From: Allobosea sp. WAO
GTDB taxonomy: Bacteria > Pseudomonadota > Alphaproteobacteria > Rhizobiales > Beijerinckiaceae
Reading direction: 5' to 3'
Assembly (NCBI RefSeq): GCF_001509835.1
Contig: NZ_JXTJ01000007.1
Location: 372,001-436,000, forward strand
DNA: 64,000 bases
Positions 55,303 through 64,000 of the stretch are shown in pieces. The translations under genes were made by a program, and so were the position numbers. Position 1 is the first letter of the stretch, and the number at the start of each line of letters is the position of its first letter. Under the pieces are notes generated by a model. The model worked only from the letters and a program-made list of their open reading frames with translations. It searched no databases and was not told the DNA's origin.

Positions 55303-55479
55303 GGATCGGCAGTCAGCCTGACACCTCCGACCCCGAGCCCGGACAGGCTGTGGATCGGTTGTGGATGGGATTGTGCCGGGCTATGTCCGGGGCCCCAAGA
55401 GTCAAAACAAAAGACTCTCAAAGTTTAAAGATTCTCTTAAGGCCGGTGGGTGGACCGCCGCCGAGGGCAAGCGAGCACT

Positions 55480-56505
55480 ATGACCACCTCCCTTTTCCTG
55501 CGTGCACTCTCTGGCGAAAAGACGGCGATTCCTCCGCTCTGGCTGATGCGCCAGGCCGGGCGCTATCTGCCGGAGTATCGCGAGGTCCGGGCAAAGGCCG
55601 GTGGCTTCCTCGATCTCTGCTACAACCCCGCCTTCGCAACCGAGGTCACCTTGCAGCCGATCCGGCGGTTCGGCTTCGACGCGGCGATCCTGTTCTCGGA
55701 CATTCTGGTCGTGCCACACGCGCTCGGCCAGAAGGTCTGGTTCGCAGAGGGCGAGGGCCCGAAGCTGGAAGCCCTCAGCGATGCGGGTGACCTTGCAAGG
55801 CTTGACGAGGAACTCGATCTGGAACGGCTCGCGCCGGTGTTCGAGACGGTCGAGCGCGTCCGGGCGGCTCTGCCCGCCGAGATCGCGCTGATCGGCTTCT
55901 GCGGCGCGCCCTGGACCGTGGCGAGCTATATGCTGGCCGGCAAGGGCACACCCGACCAGGCTCCCGCCAGGCTCGTCGCCTATAACGATCCGGTCTTCCT
56001 CGACCGTTTGATCGAGCGGCTGGTCGAGGCCTCGATCGTCTATCTCAACCGCCAGATCGATGCCGGCGCCCAGGTAGTACAGGTCTTCGAGAGCTTCGCC
56101 AGCGCCCTGCCGCCGAGCCTGATAGAGAAGCTCTCCTTCGCGCCGCTGCGCCGGATCGCCGCCGGCGTGAAGGCGAAGCATCCGCAGGCCAAGGTGATCC
56201 TGTTCGCGCGCGGCGCCGGGCCGCGGCTGGAAGGGCTGGCGCAATGCAGCGGCGCCGACGGGATCGGCCTCGACTGGGGTGTCGACCCTCGCTGGGCTGC
56301 GGCTACGCTCAATCCCGAAGTGACGCTGCAGGGCAATCTCGACCCGCTGGCACTGATCGCCGGCGGCGAGGCGCTGCGACATGATGTTGCGGCGATCCGC
56401 GAGGCGATGTCGGAGCGGCCCTTTATCTTCAACCTCGGCCATGGCATCCAGCCGCAGACCCCGGTCGCTCATGTCGAGCAGCTGGTGAAGCTGGTTCGTT
56501 CCTAA
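55480..56505 (+). CDS. hemE: uroporphyrinogen decarboxylase
   Basis: Converts uroporphyrinogen III to coproporphyrinogen III in heme synthesis. The 341-aa product has the family signatures PPLWLMRQAGRYLPEYRE (about 18-35) and GFCGAPWTVASYML, with the catalytic Asp in ILFSDILVVP, and GNLDP and FNLGHGIQPQTP near the C terminus. The ATG at 55480 gives the standard N terminus; a GTG at 55450 is in frame but would place the start in the origin-like region. hemJ follows after 12 bp and then rho, the conserved order. Confidence 0.96.
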   Translation: MTTSLFLRALSGEKTAIPPLWLMRQAGRYLPEYREVRAKAGGFLDLCYNPAFATEVTLQPIRRFGFDAAILFSDILVVPHALGQKVWFAEGEGPKLEALSDAGDLARLDEELDLERLAPVFETVERVRAALPAEIALIGFCGAPWTVASYMLAGKGTPDQAPARLVAYNDPVFLDRLIERLVEASIVYLNRQIDAGAQVVQVFESFASALPPSLIEKLSFAPLRRIAAGVKAKHPQAKVILFARGAGPRLEGLAQCSGADGIGLDWGVDPRWAAATLNPEVTLQGNLDPLALIAGGEALRHDVAAIREAMSERPFIFNLGHGIQPQTPVAHVEQLVKLVRS

Positions 56506-56517
56506 GGATTAGCCGCC

Positions 56518-56943
56518 GTGAGCTATGAGTGGATCAAGGCCTTCCACGTGATGGCGATCATCGCCTGGATGGCGGGCATGCTCTATCTGCCGCGCCTGAT
56601 GGTCTACCATGCCGAGGCGCAGGTCGGCTCGATCCAGTCCGAGACGTTCAAGATCATGGAACGGCGGCTGCTGAAGGGGATCATCAACCCGTCGATGACC
56701 CTGGCCTGGATCCTCGGCCTCTACCTCGCCTGGAGCGGCTTCGCGTTCAAGGGCGGCTGGCTGCACGGCAAGCTCCTGCTCGCCCTCGTGCTGTCGGGCA
56801 TCCATGGCTATCTCGTCGGCCGGGTCCGTGCCTTCGCGCAGGACCGAAATGACAAGTCGGCGCGCTTCTACCGGATCCTCAACGAGGTCCCGGCGGTGAT
56901 CATGGCGGCAATCGTCATTCTCGTGATCGTCAAGCCGTTCTGA
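56518..56943 (+). CDS. hemJ: protoporphyrinogen IX oxidase HemJ
   Basis: Membrane-bound, heme-containing oxidase that makes protoporphyrin IX in bacteria lacking HemG and HemY. The 141-aa product has four predicted helices and the HemJ residues: WIKAFHVMAIIAWMAGMLYLPRL with the conserved His, MERRLLKGIINPSM with its Arg residues, and GGWLHGKLLL with the second His and Lys. GTG start. It lies 12 bp after hemE, and together with hemA at 44.5 kb gives three heme genes in this window. Confidence 0.92.
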   Translation: MSYEWIKAFHVMAIIAWMAGMLYLPRLMVYHAEAQVGSIQSETFKIMERRLLKGIINPSMTLAWILGLYLAWSGFAFKGGWLHGKLLLALVLSGIHGYLVGRVRAFAQDRNDKSARFYRILNEVPAVIMAAIVILVIVKPF

Positions 56944-57169
56944 ACCACGCTCGCGGTTTCCCGCTTGAGCGACGCTGGGAAAGCAGCTATCAGAAGTTGC
57001 GCTTTCTGTTTGCGTCCTTCCTCTCGTCGACGGCTCGTGCCACGGCTGCTCCCGCAGGCGACCACGACATTCCGACATGCGGGCCACCGGCCCCATCCCG
57101 TCGATTCCCTCCTCTGCCTCCGCCCGAGGCTCCCCGCCCGGGCCGTTAACACCCAGACCCAGGTGCCCC
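56944..57169 (+). promoter_or_regulatory. C-rich rho leader
   Basis: The 226 bp before rho contain a strikingly C-rich, G-poor sense strand: in 57061-57170 I count 54 C and 24 G. Such C>G bubbles are the hallmark of rut sites. rho is autoregulated by Rho-dependent attenuation in its leader in enteric bacteria, and the same is likely here. No intrinsic hairpin was noticed. Confidence 0.5.
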
Positions 57170-58435
57170 ATGCGGGAAATCAAACTCCACGAACTCAAGG
57201 TCAAATCGCCGACTGAACTGCTTGCCTTCGCCGAAGGCATGGAGGTCGAGAATGCGAGCACGATGCGCAAGCAGGAGCTCATGTTCGCGATCCTGAAGCA
57301 GCTCGCGGCAAAGGAAACCGAAATCCTCGGCGAAGGCGTCGTCGAGGTCCTGCAGGATGGCTTCGGCTTCCTGCGCTCCTCCGATTCAAACTACCTGCCG
57401 GGCCCGGACGACATCTACGTCTCGCCCTCGCAGATCCGGAAGTTCGGCCTCCGCACCGGCGACACGGTCGAAGGCCCGATCCGGGGACCCAAGGATGGCG
57501 AGCGCTATTTCGCCCTGCTGAAGGTCAACACGATCAATTTCGAGGATCCCGAGAAGATCCGGCACAAGATCCATTTCGACAACCTGACGCCGCTCTATCC
57601 CGACGAGCGGCTGCGGCTCGAAGTGCAGGATCCGACCAAGAAGGATTTCTCGCCGCGCGTCATCGACATCGTCGCGCCGATCGGCAAGGGCCAGCGCGCC
57701 CTGATCGTCGCGCCGCCGCGCACCGGCAAGACCGTGCTGCTGCAGAACATCGCGCAGTCGATCACCACCAACCATCCCGAGTGCTACCTGATCGTTCTCC
57801 TGATCGACGAGCGGCCCGAGGAAGTCACGGACATGCAGCGTTCGGTGAAGGGCGAGGTCGTGTCATCGACCTTCGACGAGCCGGCCACCCGCCACGTCCA
57901 GGTCGCGGAAATGGTGATCGAGAAGGCGAAGCGCCTGGTCGAGCACGGCCGCGACGTCGTCATCCTGTTGGATTCGATCACCCGTCTCGGCCGCGCCTAC
58001 AACACCGTCGTGCCGTCCTCCGGCAAGGTGCTGACCGGCGGTGTCGACGCCAACGCCCTGCAGCGGCCGAAGCGCTTCTTCGGCGCCGCCCGCAATATCG
58101 AGGAAGGTGGCTCGCTGACCATCGTCGCGACCGCGCTGATCGATACCGGCAGCCGCATGGACGAAGTCATCTTCGAGGAGTTCAAGGGCACCGGTAACTC
58201 GGAAATCGTGCTCGACCGCAAGGTGGCCGACAAGCGCATCTTCCCGGCGATCGACATCCTCAAGTCCGGCACCCGCAAGGAAGAGCTCATCACGCCGCGC
58301 TCGGACCTGCAGAAGACCTATGTGCTGCGGCGCATCCTCAACCCAATGGGTCCGCAGGACGCGATCGAGTTCCTGATCGACAAGCTGCGCCAGACCAAGC
58401 AGAACTCCGAGTTCTTCGACTCGATGAACACCTGA
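57170..58435 (+). CDS. rho: transcription termination factor Rho
   Basis: Hexameric RNA-dependent ATPase/translocase that ends transcription. The 421-aa product shows the N-terminal helical and cold-shock-like RNA-binding domains (about 1-125; [22 protein letters not shown] in parts), Walker [10 protein letters not shown] (182-190), Walker [17 protein letters not shown], the Q-loop and R-loop ([23 protein letters not shown] in parts) and the C-terminal KSGTRKEEL. The ATG at 57170 gives the standard [10 protein letters not shown] start. It ends with an intrinsic terminator. Confidence 0.98.
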   Translation: MREIKLHELKVKSPTELLAFAEGMEVENASTMRKQELMFAILKQLAAKETEILGEGVVEVLQDGFGFLRSSDSNYLPGPDDIYVSPSQIRKFGLRTGDTVEGPIRGPKDGERYFALLKVNTINFEDPEKIRHKIHFDNLTPLYPDERLRLEVQDPTKKDFSPRVIDIVAPIGKGQRALIVAPPRTGKTVLLQNIAQSITTNHPECYLIVLLIDERPEEVTDMQRSVKGEVVSSTFDEPATRHVQVAEMVIEKAKRLVEHGRDVVILLDSITRLGRAYNTVVPSSGKVLTGGVDANALQRPKRFFGAARNIEEGGSLTIVATALIDTGSRMDEVIFEEFKGTGNSEIVLDRKVADKRIFPAIDILKSGTRKEELITPRSDLQKTYVLRRILNPMGPQDAIEFLIDKLRQTKQNSEFFDSMNT

Positions 58436-58464
58436 CCGGCGTTCATCGTCGCAGCGGAATGCAG

Positions 58465-58494
58465 AGGCCCCGGCTCTATGCCGGGGCCTTTTTC
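58465..58494 (+). terminator. intrinsic terminator of rho
   Basis: Perfect 10-bp stem AGGCCCCGGC / GCCGGGGCCT with a 5-nt loop and TTTTT following, 29 bp after the rho stop. It also separates rho from the convergent DUF255 gene. Confidence 0.92.
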
Positions 58495-58516
58495 GTTGGC
58501 GGCGCCTTATCGAAGG

Positions 58517-60519
58517 TCAGTGCGCGGCAGAGACTGCCTCGGCCAATCGATTCGGTTCCGTGACGGGTGGCAGGCAGCCACCATGTCGGCAGATGAAGGC
58601 CGCCCCATTGCCGGCCTGCCTGGCATAGGCATGGGCGGGATGATCCGCCGGCAGCCCGTCGGGATTGGGACAGTCGACAAGCGTCGTCGTCAGATGGGGT
58701 AGTGCCAATGCCGCTTCGCGGAAGGCCTCGCGGTCCAGCCCCGCCAGGACGATCTCGATGCCGTTGCGCGCGAGATCATAGGCATTCAGAACCGAGCCAT
58801 GTACCATCGGCGCGCGCGAGGCTGCGAAGAGTATGGCTGTCAGGAAGCAGTCAGCTTGCGCGCGATCTTCGGGCAGGCCGGTCTGGGCAGCGATCCGCAG
58901 CAGATTGGCAGCATGGAGGCCATTAGCATTCGGGACCGCATCGTCGTGAGTCGGCCTTGGTATGACCGGAAGTTCCGCAGAGTCAGTCCGAGTCATGCGC
59001 AGCGGCCCTGAGTCGGCCTCGCGGTAGTACCTGTCGAGATGCCGGCTCCAGTTCCTAGCGAAAGCGAAGTAGTGCTGATCTCCAGTTGAGTCATGCAGGG
59101 CCAGGGCGGCCTCGGCCATCGCGGCGTGGTCGAGCGCAAAGCCGGGCGCGATCAACCGGCCGTCGCGATAGGAGTGGGCGAGGCCAGCGCCATCCGCCAT
59201 GGATTCGGAAACGAAACGAAAGGCATTGGCGGCGAGCGCGACCCAGTCCTTTCGCCTGAGGAGCCCGGCTGCCCGGACGAGGCCCGAGATCATCAGTCCG
59301 TTCCAGTCGGCCAGGATCTTGTCGTCGCGGCCGGGTGGAACGCGCTTGCCGCGGGCGGTGAGCAGGCTGGCTCGCAGTTCTGCAAGGACCGTCGCAATCT
59401 CCGGGGAGGGGTCGGGCGTCTCCAGCCGGTTGAGAATGGCGTGGCCTTCCCAATTGCCTTCGGCGCTCACGTCATAGTGCTGTGCAAACAGGGCCGCGTC
59501 GTCCGTCTCGAGCAGCTGTGCGAGCTCGGCGGCGGTCCAGACATAGAACTTGCCCTCCTCGCCTTCCGAATCGGCGTCGAGACTGGCGGCGAAGGCGCCT
59601 TCCGGCAGAAGCATGTCGCGCTCCAGCCAGGCGACGATGCCCTCGGCGGCCTGCAGCATCAGCGGGTCGCCCGTGCGGGCCGCCTCGAGCGCGTAGAGCG
59701 GCAGCAGCTGGGCGTTGTCGCAGAGCATCTTCTCGAAATGCGGCACGAGCCAACGCTCATCGACGGCGTAGCGGGCGAAGCCGCCGCCGAGATGGTCATG
59801 GATGCCGCCGCGCGCCATCTGCTCCAGCGTCCGGTTCGCCGCCTGGCGCGAATCATGGTCGGCGTTGCGTTCGGCATGGCGCCACAGCAATTCGATCAGA
59901 CCGGGATTGGGGAATTTCGGGGCGCCGGCGAGCCCGCCATGGTCACGGTCGAAGCGCCGGGCAATGCCACGAGCAAGGCCGTCGAGATCGGGTTCCGGCA
60001 CGGCTTCGCCGGAAGGCCCGGCCTCGCTCTGTTGCAAGCATGGCGGATGGCTTCGGCATTGCGGCGGATGCGTTCGGGCTCCTGCTGGTGGATGGCGGCG
60101 AGCTGGCGCAGGACCGAGACGAAGCTCGGCCTGCCATAGCGAGCGGTCGCCGGGAAATAGGTGCCACCCCAGAACGGCGCTCCGCCCGAATCGAGAAACA
60201 TGGTCAGCGGCCAGCCGCCCTGCTCACCGAGACTGTGCAGCACACTCATGTAGACATGGTCGATGTCCGGCCGCTCCTCGCGATCGACCTTGATGTTCAC
60301 GAAGAGCTCGTTCATCACCGCGGCGGTCGCGGGGTCCTCGAAGCTTTCATGCGCCATGACATGGCACCAGTGACAGGCGGCATAGCCGACCGAGAGCAGG
60401 ACCGGCCGCCGGCTCGCCTTCGCCTCGGCAAAGGCTTCATCGCTCCATTCCCACCAGTCGACGGGATTGTCGCGATGCTGCAGCAGATAGGGGCTGGCGG
60501 CGTGCTTGAGGCGGTTCAT
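58517..60519 (-). pseudogene. DUF255/YyaL-type thioredoxin-fold protein, frameshifted
   Basis: Two consecutive minus-strand frames together make one YyaL/spermatogenesis-20-like protein of about 665 aa, the usual length. The first (ATG at 60519) has [22 protein letters not shown] and the thioredoxin-like [19 protein letters not shown] with its CxxC, and runs in family register to about EAIRHA. The rest ([26 protein letters not shown] through the (alpha/alpha)6-barrel part to 58517) is in another frame. Register changes near 60037-60042, and one added base there would join them. It is either a true pseudogene or a sequencing error. Function of the family is poorly known. Confidence 0.85.
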
Positions 60520-60580
60520 GAGCGGGCTTCCCGGACGGGGCCGGCCAAGCTGACGCAATAGGCCGGCGAAGGAGCGCGGT

Positions 60581-61891
60581 ATGACTGGAGCAGCCTATCC
60601 GACGATCGTGGCGCTGTCGTCCGCCGCGGGCCGGGCCGGCGTCGCGGTAGTGCGGGTCTCGGGCAGCCATGTCCGATTCGTTCTCGAAACGATTCTAGGA
60701 ACGGTGCCGAAACCGCGGCTCGCCAGGCTTTCCGCCTTGCGCGATCGCGATGGCGAGGTGATCGACCAGGGGCTCGCACTGTATTTTCCTGGGCCCGCGA
60801 GCTTCACCGGCGAGGATGTCGCCGAGTTCCAGGTCCATGGCTCGCGCGCAGTGCTGTCGCGGCTGCTGTCGATCCTGACCGCCCTGCCCGGCCTACGCCT
60901 CGCGGAGCCCGGCGAATTCACCAGGCGCGCCTTCGAGGCCGGAAAGCTCGACCTCGCCGCCGTCGAGGGGCTGGCCGATCTGATCGATTCGGAGACGGAA
61001 TGGCAGCGTCGGCAGGCTCTGCGTCAGATGGAAGGCGCGCTCGGCATCGCCGCAGCCGAATGGCGTGCAGCGCTGATCAAGGCGATGACGCTGCTCGAGG
61101 CGGAGATCGATTTTGCTGATGAGGGCGATGTTTCGGGGCCGCTAATCGCGGAGGCGGTCGGCATTGCGCGGACGGTACTACCGAGTCTTCAATCCGCGCT
61201 GGGCAGCTTCAGGGCCGGAGAGCGGGTGCGTGAGGGCTTCATCGTCGTGCTGGCCGGGCCGCCCAACGCCGGGAAGTCCAGCCTGCTGAACGCGTTGGCC
61301 CGCCGCGACGTCGCTATCGTCTCGCCAATCGCAGGTACGACCCGCGACGCGATTGAGGTCCGGCTGGATCTCGACGGCATACCAGTCCTGCTGGTCGATA
61401 CCGCAGGTCTGCGCGAAAGCGCGGATGAGATCGAAGTCGAGGGCGTGAGACGAGCCCTGCAGCGCGTGGCCGATGCCGATCTAACCCTGCACCTGCGTGC
61501 GATCGATTCGGAACCGGTATCATTGCCGGAGGGCGCATCGAGCCTCGCGATCGTGACCAAGATCGATCTGCCGGGCGAGCAGCGGGCCGGAGAGGTTGGG
61601 GTCTCGGCGCGAAGCGGAGAAGGACTCGACGAACTCGTCGGTCTGATCGGCGGGCGCTTGCGGGACATGGCGAGCCCCGAGCCGGCCTTGCTGACCCGCG
61701 AGAGGCAGCGGATCGCGGTTGGCGAAGCGGTCTCAGCCATCATCCGTGCGGAGGCGCTCGATCATGGCCAGCCCGAGCTGATCGCCGAAGAGCTGCGGCT
61801 GGCGGCCCGAGCCCTGGAGCGGCTGGTCGGGCGGATCGATGTCGAAGACGTGCTCGACAGCCTGTTCTCCGGCTTCTGCATCGGCAAGTAA
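60581..61891 (+). CDS. mnmE: tRNA uridine-5-carboxymethylaminomethyl modification GTPase
   Basis: GTPase that works with MnmG to modify U34 of certain tRNAs. The 436-aa product has the N-terminal tetrahydrofolate-binding domain (about 1-115; [40 protein letters not shown] in parts), helical domain with inserted G domain ([17 protein letters not shown], the G2/G3 TRDAIEV and DTAGLRE, G4 TKID) and the C-terminal FCIGK that supplies the catalytic cysteine. Slightly short but complete. It starts 61 bp from the divergent DUF255 gene and is followed by mnmG after 90 bp. Confidence 0.96.
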   Translation: MTGAAYPTIVALSSAAGRAGVAVVRVSGSHVRFVLETILGTVPKPRLARLSALRDRDGEVIDQGLALYFPGPASFTGEDVAEFQVHGSRAVLSRLLSILTALPGLRLAEPGEFTRRAFEAGKLDLAAVEGLADLIDSETEWQRRQALRQMEGALGIAAAEWRAALIKAMTLLEAEIDFADEGDVSGPLIAEAVGIARTVLPSLQSALGSFRAGERVREGFIVVLAGPPNAGKSSLLNALARRDVAIVSPIAGTTRDAIEVRLDLDGIPVLLVDTAGLRESADEIEVEGVRRALQRVADADLTLHLRAIDSEPVSLPEGASSLAIVTKIDLPGEQRAGEVGVSARSGEGLDELVGLIGGRLRDMASPEPALLTRERQRIAVGEAVSAIIRAEALDHGQPELIAEELRLAARALERLVGRIDVEDVLDSLFSGFCIGK

Positions 61892-61981
61892 GCCGGCTGC
61901 CAGGCAGCGATTTCGTCGCATGAGGCCGTGATCACCGGTGTTTTCATTGACCGCGCCGAAAGGCTTGGCTAGCGAAGAAGC

Positions 61982-63871
61982 ATGTCTGACAGCAATGGAA
62001 CGACGCATTACGACGTGATCGTCGTCGGCGGTGGTCATGCCGGGGCGGAAGCCGCCGCGGCGGCCGCCCGGCTCGGCGCGCGCACGGCTCTGCTCACCCA
62101 CAAGCTCGCGACCATCGGGGTGATGTCCTGCAACCCGGCGATCGGCGGCCTGGGCAAGGGCCATCTCGTCCGTGAGATCGACGCGCTCGACGGCATCATG
62201 GCCCGCTGCGCCGACCAGGGCGGCATCCAGTTCCGCATGCTCAACCGGCGCAAGGGGCCGGCCGTGCGCGGGCCGCGGGCCCAGGCCGACCGCAAGCTCT
62301 ATCGCGAGGCGGTGCAGGCTGCCCTCCGCGGTTGTTCCGGACTCGATCTGATCGAGGGTGAAGCCTTCGATCTCGATGTCCACGAAGGACAGGTCCGCGG
62401 CGTGTTCCTTGCCGATGGCCGTCGATTCGGCTGTGGAACGGTCGTACTTACGACCGGCACGTTCTTACGCGGCCTCGTCCATATCGGCGAAACCAAGATC
62501 GCGGCGGGGCGGGTCGACGAGGCGCCTTCGGTCGGGCTTTCCCTGACCCTGGAGCGTCATAACTTCCCGCTCGGTCGCCTGAAGACCGGCACGCCACCGC
62601 GGCTCGACGGCCGCACCATTGACTGGGCTGCCTTGGACATGCAGGCCGGGGACGATCCGCCGGAGCCGTTCTCGGCGCTGACCAGCGCGATCACCACGCC
62701 GCAGATCTCCTGCGGTATCACCCGGACCACGCTCGCCACCCATGAGCTTATCCGGGCCAACCTGCATCGCGCGCCGATGTTCTCCGGCCAGATCGAGGGG
62801 CGCGGGCCGCGCTATTGTCCGTCCATCGAGGACAAGGTCGGCCGCTTCGGCGACCGCGACGGCCACCAGATCTTCCTGGAGCCGGAGGGGCTGGATGACC
62901 CGACGGTCTATCCAAACGGGATCTCGACCTCGCTGCCGGAGGATGTGCAGCTCGGCCTGCTCAAGACGATCCCGGGGCTCGAGCGCACAACAATGCTGCG
63001 GCCTGGCTATGCGATCGAGTATGATTTCGTCGATCCGCGCGCCCTGACCGCCGGGCTCGAAACGCGCGCGATCCGCGGTCTCTTCCTCGCCGGGCAGATC
63101 AACGGGACCACCGGCTATGAGGAGGCCGCCGGACAGGGCCTGCTCGCCGGGCTCAACGCCGCAAGGCGCGCCGGCGGCAGCGAGCCGATCGTGCTCGACC
63201 GGGCACAATCCTATATCGGCGTGATGATCGACGACCTCGTGACGCGTGGCGTTACGGAGCCGTATCGGATGTTCACCTCGCGCGCCGAATTCCGGCTGTC
63301 GCTGCGGGTCGACAATGCCGATGAGCGCCTGACCGGGCTCGGGATAGCCCTCGGGCTGGTCGGAGAGACCAGGCGCGGAAAGTTCGAAGCGCGGCAGCAG
63401 CAGATCGCGGCCTTGACGCAGCAGCTGAAGGAGCGGGTCCTTACACCGTCGGAAGCAACTGCGGCTGGGCTGCAGGTCAACCGCGACGGGGTCAAGCGCA
63501 GCCTTTTCGAAATCCTGTCCTATCCCGCCGTCGAATTCGGTGCGCTGGCGGAGGCCTGGCCCGATCTCGCGGGCTATCCCGCGGATGTCGCCATGCGGGT
63601 CAGCGCCGACGCGACCTATGCGGTCTATCTCGACCGTCAAGCGGCGGAGATCGATTCCTATCAACGCGACCAGGCTCTGAGCCTGCCGCGGGATCTCGAT
63701 CTGACCGAAATCTCAGGCCTGTCCAATGAGCTGCGCGCCAAGCTCGAAGCCGCCCAACCCGCCAATCTGGCGCAGGCCGGCCGGATCGAAGGCATGACGC
63801 CGGCTGCGTTGACGCTGCTCGCAGCCCATGCGCGTCGCCGGAAATCAGTCGCCGCTCTCGATATCGGATGA
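61982..63871 (+). CDS. mnmG: tRNA uridine-5-carboxymethylaminomethyl modification enzyme, FAD subunit
   Basis: FAD-dependent partner of MnmE. The 629-aa product has the dinucleotide-binding [19 protein letters not shown] (about 13-31), [15 protein letters not shown], the family signature [12 protein letters not shown], the folate/NADH-binding [13 protein letters not shown] and [20 protein letters not shown], and a helical C terminus. Normal length. The stop overlaps the rsmG start, so mnmG and rsmG are coupled. Confidence 0.97.
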   Translation: MSDSNGTTHYDVIVVGGGHAGAEAAAAAARLGARTALLTHKLATIGVMSCNPAIGGLGKGHLVREIDALDGIMARCADQGGIQFRMLNRRKGPAVRGPRAQADRKLYREAVQAALRGCSGLDLIEGEAFDLDVHEGQVRGVFLADGRRFGCGTVVLTTGTFLRGLVHIGETKIAAGRVDEAPSVGLSLTLERHNFPLGRLKTGTPPRLDGRTIDWAALDMQAGDDPPEPFSALTSAITTPQISCGITRTTLATHELIRANLHRAPMFSGQIEGRGPRYCPSIEDKVGRFGDRDGHQIFLEPEGLDDPTVYPNGISTSLPEDVQLGLLKTIPGLERTTMLRPGYAIEYDFVDPRALTAGLETRAIRGLFLAGQINGTTGYEEAAGQGLLAGLNAARRAGGSEPIVLDRAQSYIGVMIDDLVTRGVTEPYRMFTSRAEFRLSLRVDNADERLTGLGIALGLVGETRRGKFEARQQQIAALTQQLKERVLTPSEATAAGLQVNRDGVKRSLFEILSYPAVEFGALAEAWPDLAGYPADVAMRVSADATYAVYLDRQAAEIDSYQRDQALSLPRDLDLTEISGLSNELRAKLEAAQPANLAQAGRIEGMTPAALTLLAAHARRRKSVAALDIG

Positions 63872-64000
63872 TGACTGTGGGTTCAGTTGATAACCGCGAC
63901 CGCCAACGCGGTTTGAGCTTGACTCCTGTTTCACGTGAAACAGAAGAGCGCCTCGCGATCCTCGTCGCCGAGCTTGAGCGCTGGCAGCGCGCCAAGAATC
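63868..64000 (+). CDS. rsmG: 16S rRNA methyltransferase RsmG (5' part)
   Basis: N-terminal 44 codons of RsmG/GidB, which methylates G527 of 16S rRNA; the gene runs off the right edge. Two consecutive ATGs (63868 and 63871) overlap the mnmG stop. The segment [26 protein letters not shown] is the typical RsmG start; the VSRET codons embed a parS site. In this lineage parA and parB usually follow. Confidence 0.93.
   Translation, partial: MMTVGSVDNRDRQRGLSLTPVSRETEERLAILVAELERWQRAKN
63927..63942. promoter_or_regulatory. perfect parS centromere site inside rsmG
   Basis: TGTTTCACGTGAAACA, 16 of 16 bases of the universal parS palindrome, the loading site of chromosomal ParB. It is read in frame as part of codons for VSRET in rsmG. 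It lies about 8.7 kb from the putative oriC. Confidence 0.95.

Larger units (their letters stand above)
55019..55479. other. putative chromosomal replication origin (oriC)
   Basis: 461 bp without a gene between ppsR and hemE, the position of the mapped origins of Caulobacter and Sinorhizobium. DnaA-box-like 9-mers: TGTGGACAA (55207-55215), TGTGGATCG (55349-55357), TGTGGATGG (55360-55368). A perfect CtrA box lies at 55287-55302, a 15/16 parS match at 55224-55239. GANTC occurs at 55081, 55109, 55234, 55399, 55413 and 55430. An AT-rich stretch, about 55397-55440, just before hemE may be the unwinding element and contains the hairpin AGAGTC-N9-GACTCT. Genes on both sides mostly run away from it. 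The hemE promoter must also lie here. Confidence 0.8.

Noticed and set aside
55424..55439. TTAA-AGATTCTC-TTAA before hemE as a second full CtrA box
   Set aside because: The spacer is 8 rather than 7; noted only as a near-match.
56543..56555. CACGTGA in hemJ as another parS
   Set aside because: Only the central hexamer matches; the outer parS bases do not.

Overview
High-GC chromosomal DNA from an alphaproteobacterium. The gene content points to Hyphomicrobiales, most likely near Bosea: a Cpa/Tad pilus locus of the Caulobacter/rhizobial type, an ALAS-type hemA, a Ku/LigD NHEJ pair, a pcaHGJI cluster, and the conserved block dnaQ-coaE-aroE-maf-ppsR // hemE-hemJ-rho ... mnmE-mnmG-rsmG. The genus is an inference. 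No tRNA, rRNA, CRISPR array, insertion sequence or prophage was recognised.

Layout. 0-3 kb: deoxynucleoside salvage (deoC, deoA) coupled to a GhrA-like 2-hydroxyacid dehydrogenase. 3-6 kb: NlpC/P60 peptidase, MarR regulator and M17 leucyl aminopeptidase on the minus strand. 6-16.7 kb: Tad/Flp pilus locus (tadD; cpaBCDEF-tadBC; cpaA; flp; a stand-alone pilus N-domain protein), with CtrA-like boxes in front of three transcription units and an AT-rich patch holding a possible 21-codon ORF. 16.8-21 kb: phosphohexomutase, retropepsin-like protease, and overlapping ribokinase and KDGal kinase. 21-26 kb: protocatechuate branch (pcaIJHG with divergent pcaR), aldose 1-epimerase, L,D-transpeptidase. 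26.7-34 kb: TauE/SafE permease, a ugpBA-(creatininase)-EC glycerol-3-phosphate ABC operon and an FAH-family enzyme. 34-39 kb: NAD(P)H-binding protein with HxlR regulator, then a small protein-ku-ligD operon. 39-42 kb: rpsO-pnp. 42-46 kb: flavin-binding protein, HAL-type ammonia-lyase, hemA. 46-51 kb: nucleoside kinase, XRE-Smr-MltA-Tim44 operon, secB, terC.

51-64 kb is the most interesting part. The 461 bp between ppsR and hemE have the hallmarks of the chromosomal replication origin: DnaA-box-like sequences, a perfect TTAA-N7-TTAAC CtrA box, a cluster of GANTC sites, an AT-rich stretch, a 15/16 parS match and flanking genes transcribed away from it. A perfect 16-bp parS lies inside the start of rsmG, and a third, weaker parS-like site follows pnp. 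A thiol-fold DUF255 gene between rho and mnmE is split by an apparent one-base frameshift.

Most starts were chosen from Shine-Dalgarno matches and start/stop overlaps. Long antisense frames, frequent at this GC content, were left out.
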